A stretch of 64,000 nt of DNA from Panorpa germanica (GCA_963678705.1 OY783215.1:15481740-15545739); one strand, 5' to 3'. Counted from the stretch's first letter, positions 34,867 to 46,799 are shown. Made by a program: numbers and translations. The notes: a model not told the origin generated them from the sequence alone.

Positions 34867-35519
34867 CAGACCGTCCATGGATGCCAAAATGCAGACTGAT
34901 GACTTGCAATTACACTTCACTTATATTTAATTAAATTAAAATCAACTTTTAGGTATTTACGGAGGTACAGGGCCTATTCATAAATGATGAAAATGTCGCG
35001 AAATGTGAAGGACCGATAAAATAGTTAAAATACATGCTGTCTCAAAATTTGAGTGACCTAGGGTGTATAGTTTTCTTTATGTGATTAAAAAGAGCTCATT
35101 TTCATATGCTTCAGAACTTTTAGCTCAATTTTATCACAACAATTTTACCTTTTAACTATGAAAAAATGGTGTCACGGTTTTCAAAAACTACGTGTATAAA
35201 TATTTTTTTTTAAACTATTAGTCAAATCACCAAATCATATGTAAATTTACAACATTGCCAAATTTATTATTACTTTTTCAAAATATTTAATTTAAATTTA
35301 AATTGAATTAATATAAATTTGATATTAATTATAAGTAATTTTTTAATTATGAAACTATTATATGCATAAAAATATAATTTGAACATGCCAAAAGCCATTT
35401 TATTGGGAATTTCATTTTCGAAGGTACGCAGGTCCCATATTTAACCCGTTCTCATATATTTTCAATTTCGTAATTCGTATTACAGGTAGATAAACTTTTT
35501 GCATTAACGGGACGGTCTG
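34867..35519. mobile_element. CAGACCGTCCC element, unit 4
   Basis: This is the unit 4 copy. It has the same left-end mismatch as unit 3 and small internal changes near 35427-35450. Confidence 0.5.
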
Positions 35520-35767
35520 TACTTTCTAAACAAATAAAAATACCATACGAATATCTCACCCATACCCATATCTCAATAAAACATTTTACAAATATTTTAC
35601 AAATATTTTCGCCAATTTGAGGCGGCAATATTTGTTTAAGGGATTAGTCCACTCTGACATTTTTATAAAAACAAATTCCTTTCTGCTTAAATTTATTACT
35701 TTATTACTTTTACTAGCTTTTATTACCTATTCTAAAAGATAACCTTGAATAGTACTTATGAATATTT

Positions 35768-35935
35768 CCTGGATTTTCGTTTTATTAAATATTCCAAAAT
35801 TGACAGATATGTATTACCCTTTTAATTATTAGAGAAAAAAATGACTATTTCAATCGTTAATATCCTCTATAATATTGCGAATAAAAATACTTGAATATTT
35901 GAAGTTTTTGTGCAGTTTTATATACATTCAGTATG
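35768..35935 (+). mobile_element. Relic of CAATGGGC-family MITE at array edge
   Basis: The words CGTTTTATTAAATATTCC, AAAATTGACAG, AATTATTAGAGAAAAAAATGA, TTAATATCCTC and TTGAATATTTGAAG occur in family order, so this is a decayed and deleted copy. It begins directly after the truncated unit 4. Confidence 0.5.
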
Positions 35936-35964
35936 GTTGACTTTCTGTTATCCAACTTCTTATG

Positions 35965-35999
35965 TATATAAATATCTTCCATTAGTTCAACATTCAGTT
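35965..35999 (+). promoter_or_regulatory. TATA box plus initiator
   Basis: TATATAAA at 35965-35972 is followed by TTCAGTT at 35993-35999. The A of the initiator (35996) would be +1, which puts the first T of the TATA box at -31, the classic insect core-promoter spacing. It points along the plus strand, towards the CUB-domain exon, but nothing links the two directly. Confidence 0.5.
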
Positions 36000-36061
36000 C
36001 GCGCCAATTGTTCCGTGTCATTTCTTCCGGCTGTTCTGCGTTCCCTTTGACTTTGTCTTTG

Positions 36062-36229
36062 ATGGGGGCCTTTGGGGGTCTTTATAGGGCGTGCATCGGA
36101 GGGACGGGGAGGGGTGTTGCTTCGCATACCCACGCAAGTCAACGGAAACAAATCTCAGCGTTCATTAAACTAATATGGTTCCGAATCATTTACGGTAACA
36201 TCATTTTATTAACCGTGACAAAGTGTTAA
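36062..36229 (+). CDS. Small open frame after the TATA/initiator promoter
   Basis: The first ATG after the predicted start site opens 55 codons, beginning MGAFGGLYRACIGGTGRG, in a GC-rich patch unlike its surroundings. Its TAA overlaps an AATAAA signal (TTAATAAAA, about 36224-36233). No family is recognised. It could be a small peptide gene, part of a first exon, or non-coding. The promoter spacing is the main reason to list it. Confidence 0.2.
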   Translation: MGAFGGLYRACIGGTGRGVASHTHASQRKQISAFIKLIWFRIIYGNIILLTVTKC

Positions 36230-36240
36230 TAAAATAGAGT

Positions 36241-36797
36241 CAATATTACTCGTACTTCTTACACTTAAGTTCTGCACTCTGGGCTACGAAACACATTTAA
36301 ATTGTATGCATAGTGGTTGGTTAAAACAGGGTGGTTAGAAAACTACGTATACTTTAACTATTGGACATATTATTAAATCTCACAAATTTGATTTATTTAT
36401 TAAGTCAGTAAAGTTCTTCATTTATTCCGTCATTACCTTTTTTTCACTAATTTGTTGCATTTTGTATTTACGCACATCTCTGTTTATTAGTATAAAGTAT
36501 AACTAATAACTTATAATTAACAAATAATTTATCTGTGATACAATATTACTAAAATAAAGTTGAGTGTTATCCAGTGTACATTCACCCTAATTCGAACGGC
36601 TTCGGTTTCTTCAGTCTGGGGCAGCGACTCACCGACTTTATTATAAAATTTAATATACTTGTACTTTTCTCGTTAGTTTATTTATTTAAAAACATCTTAC
36701 TATAAATACCAATCAATCAGTTAAAAGAAATTGAAGCTTTAAAATATAATATATTATTTCTATTAAAATGAATTGCTGATAATAAATGTAAATGTAA
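36241..36797. other. Unassigned stretch
   Basis: This stretch is AT-rich, apart from a GC-richer patch at about 36590-36635 (CGAACGGCTTCGG to CAGCGACTCACCG). No gene was recognised. Confidence 0.4.
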
Positions 36798-37577
36798 TAA
36801 TGAATTTAAGTTTGGGAAATTCGGATGTCTGTCGTTTTTTAATTAATATACCTAAGGTCACTAAATTTGTATTTGTATTATTCAGTCTATTTTAACAGTT
36901 TTCGGAGTAAATGGACATTTTCTAAGGTTACTACAAATTCTATTAATATGCAAGCAATGAATTTAAGTTTGGGAAATTCGGATGTCTGTAGTTTTTTAAT
37001 TAATATACCTAAGGTCACTAAATTTGTATTTGTATTATTCAGTCTATTTTAACAGTTTTCGGAGTAAATGGACATTTTCTAAGGTTACTACAAATTCTAT
37101 TAATATGCAAGCAATGAATTTAAGTTTGGGAAATTCGGATGTCTGTAGTTTTTTAATTAATATACCTAAGGTCACTAAATTTGTATTTGTATTATTCAGT
37201 CTATTTTAACAGTTTTCGGAGTAAATGGACATTTTCTAAGGTTACTACAAATTCTATTAATATGCAAGTAATGAATTTAAGTTTGGGAAATTCGGATGTC
37301 TGTAGTTTTTTAATTAATATACCTAAGGTCACTAAATTTGTATTTGTATTATTCAGTCTATTTTAACAGTTTTCGGAGTAAATGGACATTTTCTAAGGTT
37401 ACTACAAATTCTATTAATATGCAAGCAATGAATTTGAGTTTGGAAAATTCAGATGTCTGTAGTTTTTTAATTAATATACCTAAGGTCATTAAATTTGTAT
37501 TTATTGAATTAGTTATAATGTTGCTAAGTTCCGTGCAATAATTTAATCAGTCTATTTTAATAGTTTTCGGAGAAAAT
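36798..37577. repeat. 157-bp tandem satellite, about 4.9 copies
   Basis: Units start at 36801, 36958, 37115, 37272 and 37429 with TGAATTTAAGTTTGGG or a close variant. The first four are nearly identical, and the last is more diverged. It is broken at 37504-37547 by 44 unrelated bases before the array resumes with CAGTCTATTTTAATAGTTTT. Each unit contains the same 61-codon frame, which is an accident of the repeat. Confidence 0.93.
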
Positions 37578-38935
37578 CATCGCCATGTGTGCTATAAACC
37601 CTTTTTGTCCGATTCAAATATATGGTATTTATACCATATTATTATCATTATTTAGAAAGCATAATACACTTGCAAATATTAAATCCCCCTACTACTGCTC
37701 ATTTTCGAACTTTTCGCTGACTTCAGCGACGTGAAATAAAGAATATATGATTATCAATGAAAGTTCATAAAAGTTGACTTTACCCGAAATATTAAGATCG
37801 CAAAATGAAGGTACAACTGTCTTATGACAACTTCGTTTTTATGGTAGAATATAGACATGATGATGATATGGTATAAACATATTGAATAAACAAAGACACC
37901 GCTAACAATTATATCTTAAAACATTCGTTTCTCCAGTGTGCGACAGCTTTACTTAAATGGTGAATAACAAGCTCCATAAACTAAACCCGACGAAACGACA
38001 ATGATCAACTCAAATTTGTTTTGCAGCTGCATTCAGATCAAACGACAATCAGAACTTTCCAACTGATTGTTTCTTACACCTGGGACACACACTGGCAAAT
38101 AGTTTAAGAACTTTATAACTGCAAGTTCAATAAAGCTCACACGGGGCATGTTACAGAAAGCACGAGTACGAATTTGCATCTGCAGCTGCAACTGAAGTGC
38201 AGTGAGAAGTGCATCACAGAGCTTTTGACGAGTTGTAAAACTTTTCATTTGTTAATATAAATTGATTGTTTATTTCTTGTACAGTTACCGTTATTTGTTC
38301 AACGAATAACGAACGACGCTGAAAGGAAGTTCAATAAAATCTTTAGGTTGGAGCGGAGGAACTCATTGTTGAACGGACAATTCATTGGTAATGAATTACA
38401 GGTCTGCAAAATGAAAATACACACAAATTCAATTAGTGTATTAGTAATTGAAAGTTATTCTTCGTTGTTTACATCGTAATTAATGTAATTGGATTGAATT
38501 TGTATAATAAGAGAAATCGTTTACGTAACAGCTAACATTGGTGATGTTAGATCAAAAGTATTAGAATTTTTTCTCTATAACATAGACAATTTTCAAGAAA
38601 ATGCGCGGAGTCGTTTTCGAGCCACCATACGAATCGCGTAAACATATAAACATACACTTGGAACGTTTTAACATTGGATAAACTTTAAATGTCGTTTCTT
38701 CAAATTTCAGGTATGATTTAAGTTAAACAATGTTATTATTAAAATATGTATGTAAATTAACAAAATAATCTTCAGATTTCAGAAGCAACACATGAGTTTA
38801 ATTGAAGTATACAATTCCTAATAAAACTGAAGACATAATAGAACTAGAGTCTTATATGTATTTAAGTTTTATCTAACATAACAAAAATGACTTGTTACGT
38901 TGTTTTTTTATAAAAGTTATTAATATACTCTACTT
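37578..38935. other. Unassigned stretch
   Basis: No repeat or gene was recognised with confidence. A minus-strand frame at 38248-38033 (MKSFTTRQKLCDALL...) has a reasonable ATG context and a possible donor, but no family is recognised. Confidence 0.35.
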
Positions 38936-39185
38936 CCCAGTAAACAATTTGATGAAGTGCCCTATTTAGTGACGTTTCTATCACTGTTTCACTTCAATTA
39001 TAGTTCGCATCAACGCATTCATTTGTATTCTGACAGGTGGAGTAATTTCGCCATTTGTAGCCGATAAAGTAGACATTTTATATAAAAAAATGTGAGAAAC
39101 TGAACTATAAATGAACTCTTTAATGACAAAAAATCATGACGCATCTTCAATATGATGTCAAAGTGACTCCAAAATGTTTACTGGG
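38936..39185 (+). mobile_element. CCCAGTAAACA-type MITE
   Basis: A 250-bp element with ends CCCAGTAAACA and TGTTTACTGGG, flanked by TT on both sides (38934-38935 and 39186-39187). Confidence 0.88.
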
Positions 39186-39215
39186 TTCTGACAACACTTT
39201 TGATCGTTATCAATA

Positions 39216-39469
39216 CCCAGTAAACAATTTGGTGAAGTGCCCTATTTAGTGACGTTTCTATCACTATTTCACTTCAATTATAATTCGCATCAACTTTATC
39301 TTCATTTGTATTTCGACAGGTGGAGTGGTTCCGTCATCTGTAGCCGATAAAGTAGACATTTTATATGAAAAAATGTGAGAAACAGAACTATAAATGAACT
39401 CTTTTATGACAAAAAAATCATGACGCATCTTCAATATGATGTCAAAGTGACTCCAAAATGTTTACTGGG
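39216..39469 (+). mobile_element. CCCAGTAAACA-type MITE
   Basis: A 254-bp element in the same orientation as the previous one and only 30 bp away, flanked by TA (39214-39215 and 39470-39471). The two copies are very similar but have separate target duplications, so they are two insertions. Confidence 0.88.
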
Positions 39470-39471
39470 TA

Positions 39472-40952
39472 TCGTTTAGTTATCAGTAATGGTAGATAAT
39501 CTAACTACCGTGATAGTAGAGATAGTATAAAGACAGTCTACATGGTTCATCTGTACATCTGGTGTTGCCTCACATTCTATGTTCACACATAATGAACTAC
39601 ACCAGTTAAAATTCCTTGACTTGACTTACATAATAAAATACATAAACATGACTTAATTAATTCATTTTACTTAATATTCCAATCATATTTAACGATATTT
39701 TTGTTAAAAAGCAACTTAACAACTTAAATAGATGTGCTTGCTCCCCCCGTTGCCCCGTTTCCACCCTGCTTAATGTTAATTCAACCCTTGTTGCTTGTTG
39801 CCCATCGACTCGATTTGCGTTTCGACTTTATTTTTACAATTTATATAACATAATTACTAAAATGTAATTAGGGTAATCCTGAACGTTTTTCTCGCAACTA
39901 ACGCGAGGAAGATCATTTAAACGTTAATTGAACAGAAACACCTAACTGCATTAATGTTCTTCTTTGTGTTACTGGTATATTACATTAAGTTTATTTCACG
40001 GTGGTCATTTATTTATTTTTTGGGGTAATTTAATTAAATATATAGCAACTAGTAATAAAGCTAGCGGGATGTCAATAAGGTTCGACAAAGTATTGGAAAT
40101 CTGCTTCTTCCGTAGCCCTATCCCCTAACTACGCCTCTGTTCACCACCCACTTTAATATTAAAGAAAGGGAGACCTGTAGTCCGACAGAAAAAGTACAAG
40201 TTAAAAAAAAAAGTCTGAAGTTATATTTTTAACCAATGTAAACGAACATAACTTAAAAATGAGTAGAAGAATCGAATGTTGATTTGAAATGAAAATAAGT
40301 TGAATACCTATTACAAAATTTAAACTTAGTCAATAAAATTCTTTCTATAAATGTGATGTATATGAAAAAGTTTCAAAAGGTCGGGCTTAGCTGAGATTTT
40401 CGTTCAATCAGTCATAATCGTAACAACGGTGATTTCGTTATCCCATTTCACGTCGTTCAATAAAATAGACCATCAAATTTTATAATTTTATATATCATGT
40501 AAAATAATATTTTTCAAACTTTCTGTTAAAAATAAATCACTAAGGTATAACTACTTTCTCTTTAGCTGGATTGTAAATTTAAACCCTATTTGTAACCAGA
40601 CAGTCAAATGCTTTTGTTGGTGAAATTGCAAAATTAAATAAAACCCAAAGGGTGCCCGGTGGCCCGAATTTTCCAGCCCAAAAATTTAAAAACTACCTAC
40701 CGTCACTAAACAAATAACTTACAAACTTTAGCAAAGGATTACCATAAAGTGTTATATATTTAAATGGACGATGCTATTATGATTTCGAAACGACCACCAG
40801 ACACAAGACCAATAAAAGTTAAGTACTAACAGTACTAAGTACTTAAATAGCTATTTAAATGATAAGAAATTATTAACTTTAAGGGAACACTTTATTGGGT
40901 TTACCCAAGGACACTTGCATAAATAGCTCCAGCTGCGGGAACAGGGCTAGCA
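39472..40952. other. Unassigned stretch
   Basis: No gene was recognised. A short pyrimidine-rich GC patch (GCTCCCCCCGTTGCCCCG, near 39740) and ordinary AT-rich DNA. Confidence 0.4.
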
Positions 40953-41595
40953 CAATGGGCTTGTGTCCTCATTTTTTAGTGGTCGATTTTTCAATTGTTG
41001 ATTGAAATTGATGTTAATAAATGTGTATTGGCGTGTCTATTTTATTAAATATCTAAATATTGACGGAGATATAGCAATTAAAAATTTGAATTGTAGTTTT
41101 AGCGCTAGAAATGGTCGGCCATATTTGTATGACATGAAATGCATTTTAACGTCAGTTATTTGTTGAGTAGGTCAGTGTTGTGGTAATGTTTTGTAGCTGT
41201 TGGTACTCAAACAATCCAGTCAAGTCAAAGAATAATAAGTTTTTACTTTATTTAACCCTGTTAAGGCAGACATAATATTGAAATTTTATTGTTCCTTGAA
41301 ATAACTGTAAATAATATTTGATATTTTGATATATAAATACATATAGCAGAGATTTATGATCTGTAAGGTTGGTAACCTTACACAAGGATTGTGATGTCAC
41401 ATGCATTTGGAGTTTGTACAACGTTGAATCCCTTTAATAATTAAAGAGACAAAATGACTTTTTTAATTGTTAATATCTCTTAACATATAAGGAGTTATTA
41501 AAAAATAATTGAACATTTGAGGTTCTAGTAACCCACTTTATCAATATATAGTATACACTTTTATAGAAATTAAGACATAGGACACAAGCCCATTG
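40953..41595 (+). mobile_element. CAATGGGC-family MITE, full length
   Basis: A 643-bp element starts CAATGGGCTTGTGTCCT and ends with the exact reverse complement AGGACACAAGCCCATTG, giving 17-bp perfect ends. The inside is non-coding and AT-rich. Copies of this family lie at 43455-43948, 47937-49678, 52788-53428, 54975-55393 and 55477-56002, and decayed copies lie in the KDM4 array. No clear target duplication was found. Confidence 0.9.
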
Positions 41596-43454
41596 GACGT
41601 TAATATAAATTGTAAATGCCCTATCCAGCACCTGCATTCAGCAAGTGCTGGTTATGTCCAGCCAGGATAGAGGAGCGTATCCCTGGTTGGACACAAAATA
41701 TAAATATAAAGACTCTAACTAGCGAAGTAAATCCAATACAAGACATATACAAGACATACGGTCATAATTTCATTATTGGTACCGTCAAAATCATTTTCGC
41801 GCGCTGCGCGCAGTGCTGACATGGAAACGAAGTTGCATAAATAGCGAACATGTGTTTCAATCATCCTAATCGATTGGAAGTATTGTTGTTCGTAGTTTAT
41901 ATTGTAATTGTAGTATTAATTGTTTCATGTGTAACTTGTATTTTTTTAAATTATTTTTTATTATTAACCACGAAAAAGTTTGGACGAAATCGTAGTAAAA
42001 TTGGCTGCTGTTGATGGCATATCCATAAGAACAATCACTAGACCTGAGTTTATCTGAGAGTCTATAGCAAACCGTGGATATAAGTTGCTCAAAAATGAGA
42101 GTGACGTTATAAAGTCCAGAAATTGCTAATGATTTCTGCATTATTGCAGAAAATATCTAATAATCAACATTGTCATTGAAGGATAAGTCTATAAATGATT
42201 TGGTTTTTCTAAAATATCACTATATTGGAGCAAGCAAATTTAAATATAAAATTTAAATACTTATAAATAATAAATAACTTAATAATTTAGATGTTTTTTA
42301 TATTTTTCTGATTTCGGACCTGACGCGGACGTCGGGTTTATAAAATAATGCACCCGGATGCGATGGGTATTAAAACCCCGGGTTTTCAGAAGCTCTAGAC
42401 GTAACACATTACGTTACGTTATCTAATGCAGTCACACTCTTTAATTGCAATAACGACAAATGTGTTTTCGGGAAAATAATGTTAACTAACTGATACTGTT
42501 ATATTAACAGTAAAACCAGTATCGTAAGCAACACAAGTCCTTAAATGTTTTAAAGATAAATATCGGTGTTCAATAACTTACAGATTAGAAGGTATTGGCA
42601 AATTCCTATCTCTGACTACACATTTTTTAAGTAAAGGTGAAAATCCACGGGTCACACTGGGTTGCTCGCATCAAACGATTGGATTGGAGTGAAGCTGCAT
42701 GCAGCGACAGCTAATGCCATTAGTTTTGTGTTTATAGTTTACTCAACCAATATTGTAGGTCTGGCTTTGATGCGAGCCATGTATACCTGTGTACGCTTAC
42801 CGTAACACGCTAGAATATGGTATTGAGATCCTTCCAGCATAATATTCTTCTACTTTTAATTTAAATTATCTGCATACAGATCAACCACATTTTGATTTTC
42901 CCTTTTGTTTATGTTAAACAAATTTCTACCTTCATCTATTCACCAGTATTTTGTTTCAGTATTTCAACCTTGTTGTTTAATATTATTTTATAACCTTTGA
43001 ACTTTGGTAATTTCGTAAATTCTATGATACGGACGCAGTGAACGATGCACTGCACACTGAGCTGTGCATGTAACTTCCCTGTTCCATCTCCTCACCGCCA
43101 TAGTTTTATTTCATTAATCCAATTACATAACTGTTAGTTAGTTAACAAACTATTGTATTATGTAATACAACCAATTGAATGTAGACAACAAATTGCTAGA
43201 CAACAAGTTGCTAAAGTTTTTTGTAAAAAAGAAACAATAAATTGATTTTTATGAAATATTATTAACGTTTCCAAATAATCTTCTTTGTTTTCTGAATTAC
43301 CATTAGGCTATCTATGACGATCTTGTACTAGTTTTTTTTTTATATATTATTAATTGTGTGCCTTCGGCTTTACAATCTACATTAATATTTCTTACAACAT
43401 TTCATAGAACTTCAACTTAAAGTTAAACTAAACTATTCTAAACTTTTCTATTTC
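41596..43454. other. Unassigned stretch
   Basis: No gene was recognised. It contains the 12-bp inverted repeat at 42664-42777 and a GC-rich palindromic patch CGCGCGCTGCGCGC near 41798-41811. Confidence 0.35.
42664..42777. repeat. Inverted repeat GCTCGCATCAAA
   Basis: GCTCGCATCAAA (42664-42675) and its exact reverse complement (42766-42777) are separated by 90 bp. It may be a small hairpin element. Its limits are not known. Confidence 0.45.
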
Positions 43455-43948
43455 CTATATTGATAAAGTGGGTTATTAGAACCTCAAATGTTTAATTATT
43501 TTTTAATAACTCCTTATATGTTAAGAGATTCCACACGCATGTGACATCACAACCGCTACCTTACAACTGATAAATCTCTGCTATATGTATTTATATATCA
43601 AAATATCAAATATTATTTATAGCTATTTCAAGGAACAATAAAATTTCAATATTATGTCTGCCTTAGCAGAGTTAAATAAAATATAAATTTATTATTCTTA
43701 GACTTGACTTGATTATTTCGACTACCAACAGCTACAAAACATTAACCACAGGACTGACTTACTCAACAAATAACTGACGCAAACTGACCATTTCTAGCGC
43801 TAAAACTACAATTCAAATTTTTTAATTTTTATATCTCCGTTAACATTTAGATATTTAATAAAATAGAAACGCCAATACACATTTATTAACATCAATGTCA
43901 ATCAACAATTGAAAAATCGACCGTTAAAAATGAGGACACAAGCCCATT
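43455..43948 (-). mobile_element. CAATGGGC-family MITE, truncated
   Basis: This is the minus-strand copy. It ends GAGGACACAAGCCCATT and matches the full copy throughout, but it lacks the other terminal repeat and about 60 bp inside. Confidence 0.8.
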
Positions 43949-44906
43949 AAAGTATCCTAAACTTAAAAATTAACCGAAAAAAAAATAGTTTTGGTTTTTT
44001 TTTCAATTCTTAGTTTTATAGTATTAGTTCACATAGTAATTTTTACTGTGTCCTAACAGTGTATTAACAAACAGTTTGTAAAACCCGATTACCACATTGA
44101 ATATACCAAAACAAGATTAAATAAAATGATGAAAGGAGTGGAAAATTATTGTGGAAACTACAAAGAACAAATTTTCATCGGAGTGAATTTTAAAAAGAGG
44201 GTTAAAAAATGATTGTCGTCCTCTAAGGAATGCCCAAGTACCCGATGGGCGATGAGCGATGAGGCATCGGGGTGATGGTCCCGACGCCCAGTGTGTCAGT
44301 TAGAAACAATAAATTGTAGATTTCGTATTCATAGTGGAAACGAAAACGCGTTATAAGACAATAGACCTCTGCATTCAAATCCAATCGAGAACGGGGTGTC
44401 ATCATTGGAACGCCGACAACCGCCTGCCCGCCTCTCCGCCTCTCCGCGCGCCCGCAACAACGATCTAAAGAAAGAACTCGAACGGAATAAAAACAAGTAA
44501 AAAGTTAAAGAAATTTCTATTTTGCATTATAATATATATTGAAAAGTATTAGCATAAGAAAACATGGAATAAAATGTGAAATGTATAATACAGTGTATAA
44601 AGAGTACCTACACATAAAAAAACAATCAAATGAAGGTTATGTACTAAACTTAGGAGATAGGGGATTAAGGTGAAACGCCTAATCCGCGAGTTAGCCTGCA
44701 GGGACGGATTATGTCGTTTGTTCAATAAAGGGCCCAATACATGCATCAATATCATTACAATATGTCTTATTCTAATGTGCGGTGCCTGGCCTAAGCCAGC
44801 AGAATCGTATTTCTCATTAACAATTATGTATAAAGATTGTATTTTGAATAAAAAACTGATGAAGGTCGAATCTCGTACTATAAGCACCAATCAGAAATAT
44901 TATTGA
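43949..44906. other. Unassigned stretch with GC-rich patch
   Basis: A patch at about 44220-44470 is much GC-richer than its surroundings (GATGGGCGATGAGCGATGAG, CGCCTGCCCGCCTCTCC). It may be part of an unrecognised element or exon. No frame in it was assigned. Confidence 0.3.
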
Positions 44907-45438
44907 ATGTACGGACTGGATAAAAACAAACTAAACCAAATCGTTTACCAGATATCCTACAAGTTATATACAAAAACTATATTAAAAACAGGTACTGCTA
45001 CTATTAAACAAGTACAGGTACAAAAACTATGGTATATTGAAATAATCCAAAGATTTCAGTTCAAAATGCTAAGGATTGTCACGAATGCACCATGGTTTAT
45101 ACCTAATAACGTAATACATCGAAATCTGGATATACCCACAAGTAATGAAGAAATAGTGCTAAGAATCAAAGCATACAAGGAGAGAATACTTGAACATCCA
45201 AATAATTTGGCCAGCTGTCTAATGTCCAATAATTTCGTAGTATGCAGACTAAAAAAGAAAGTACCTCAGGACCTATTATCCAACTAATCAGAATCTACGA
45301 TCTATTGAAATTGAGGGATGAGTTGTTGGGCACATCCCGCACAAGACACTTTATTATTTTTACATACGTATCGCTAAATGGCCTCTAAACAGGACAATTG
45401 TAATAATCTTTAGTAATCAAATAAATATATATAAAAAC
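44907..45438 (+). mobile_element. Jockey-like retrotransposon 3' fragment
   Basis: A 126-codon frame (44907-45287) contains IEIIQRFQFKMLRIVTNAPW, then VIHRNLDIPTSNEEI and HPNNLASCLM. These are the hallmark words of the carboxy-terminal end of Jockey ORF2. A 3' tail ends in GTAATCAAATAAATATAT, as in such elements. The first 30 or so codons do not clearly match. The endonuclease and polymerase parts are missing, so the fragment is inactive. It belongs to a different lineage from the element at 19838-23760. Confidence 0.8.
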
Positions 45439-46288
45439 AGGTAAATGTTATATTCCAATTCGGTCCTGGAGACACCAAGTTGATGCGAAATATAAAAAAG
45501 AAGTTATATGACAAGAAATTTGTTTTTAAAAGTAAAAGTAGATTTGAAATAGGATAATCAAAGGCACGTGCGTCCTATACCATTGCGTAATCCACACACA
45601 CATACACACAACACGTATACATTATATATTCATATCTTCAGCTTAAGTGAAGAACGCATGTGATATGCGTTGTCTCAAAACGGAAACAATTAGAGAGATA
45701 CACGCAACGGAACCGGGATAGCGGGATGACGGGATGGTGGGATACCTGCGTTACGTTGCTACGGAGCTGCCCTCATTATGAACATGATTGAGTACTTCAT
45801 TAAAACGGTACTTGTACCATTTTGTTTGTAACGCACGCTGTACATTTTGTAAAATGGTTTTACAACATGGAGGACGGTTGGTATGTGAACATTTCTAGGT
45901 TGGGTAATTAAAAATAAATTATTCATCTAAAGTATTATATAGACAACTTTATAACAGTGTATGTGTATGGAGTAAGGTTATAAATGTTTAAGAATACGGA
46001 AAGTACCCAATTATTAATATCTTGAGGTACCTAGCGTTGCTCCATTTAAAGATATTAGTTTTATTGAATAAAATGTGTGTAAGAGGTCGGATACTTTTCT
46101 CTCTGTTGATACTTTTTAAATGTTTCAAATTATTGCCCAACGAACTTGCTTTAAAGACCACGTAATGTAATGCATAATGATCTCAGTTGTTGTCATAGTA
46201 GACCAGTAGCTGTGACTTCACTGTTCTTCGTAAACAATTTTATAAAATGAAATGGAATGTGATGTCTTTTCTTATTTTCCTATTATTA
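45439..46288. other. Unassigned stretch
   Basis: A short CA-rich simple repeat lies at about 45590-45612 (CACACACACATACACACAACA). No gene was recognised. Confidence 0.4.
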
Positions 46289-46797
46289 CCCAGAAAACAT
46301 TTTGGTGTCACTTTGCCATCATATTGAAGATGCACATGACTTTTTTGTCATGAAAGAGTTCAATTTAATTTCAGTTTCTCACAGTCGTTCATATGAAATG
46401 TCTATTCTCTCGGCTACAATTAGCGAAACAACTCCACTTGTCTGAATACAAATGAAGTTAAAGTTGATGCGAATTATTTTTGAAGTGCAATAGCCCAGTA
46501 AGCAATTTGGTGAAGTGCCCTATTTAGTGACGTTTCTATCACTGTTTCACTTCAATTATAGTTCGCGTCAACTTTATCTTCATTTGTATTCCGACAGGTG
46601 GAGTAATTTCGCCATTTGTAGCTGATAAAGTAGACGTTTTATATGAAAAAATGTGAGAAACTGAACTATAAATGAACTCTTTTATGACAAAAAAATCATG
46701 ACGCATCTTCAATATGATGTCAAAGTGACTCCAAAATGTTTACTGGGAGTGATAGAAACGTCACAAAACAGGACACTTCACCACATTGTTTACTGGT
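46289..46797 (-). mobile_element. CCCAGTAAACA-type MITE split by a second one
   Basis: An inverted copy of the family (46289-46493 and 46748-46797, flanked by TA at 46287-46288 and 46798-46799) is interrupted by a direct copy at 46494-46747. The outer element's last base is T instead of G. Confidence 0.85.
46494..46747 (+). mobile_element. Nested CCCAGTAAACA-type MITE
   Basis: This 254-bp copy is inserted in another member of its own family. An AG dinucleotide flanks it (46492-46493 and 46748-46749). Joining the outer halves with one AG restores the family sequence GCAATAGTGATAGAAACG. Confidence 0.88.
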
Positions 46798-46799
46798 TA

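Larger units (their letters stand above)
34118..35759. repeat. Tandem array unit 4, truncated
   Basis: This copy matches unit 1 from base 1 to about 1640 and then stops after GAATAGTACTTAT. The following sequence (GAATATTTCCTGG) is unrelated to the unit. It carries no KDM4 gene. The break falls at the point where the small hairpin element of the other units begins (1639 in unit 1). It is the downstream edge of the array. Confidence 0.93.

Noticed and set aside
36867..37541. Four repeated 61-67 codon frames
   Set aside because: They are a by-product of the 157-bp satellite and have no codon bias or known content.
36798..37577. CRISPR-like array
   Set aside because: The repeats are contiguous 157-bp satellite units without unique spacers, in an animal genome.
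38033..38248. Minus-strand 71-codon frame MKSFTTRQKL
   Set aside because: It has a fair start context and possible donor, but no family, partner exon or conservation could be shown.
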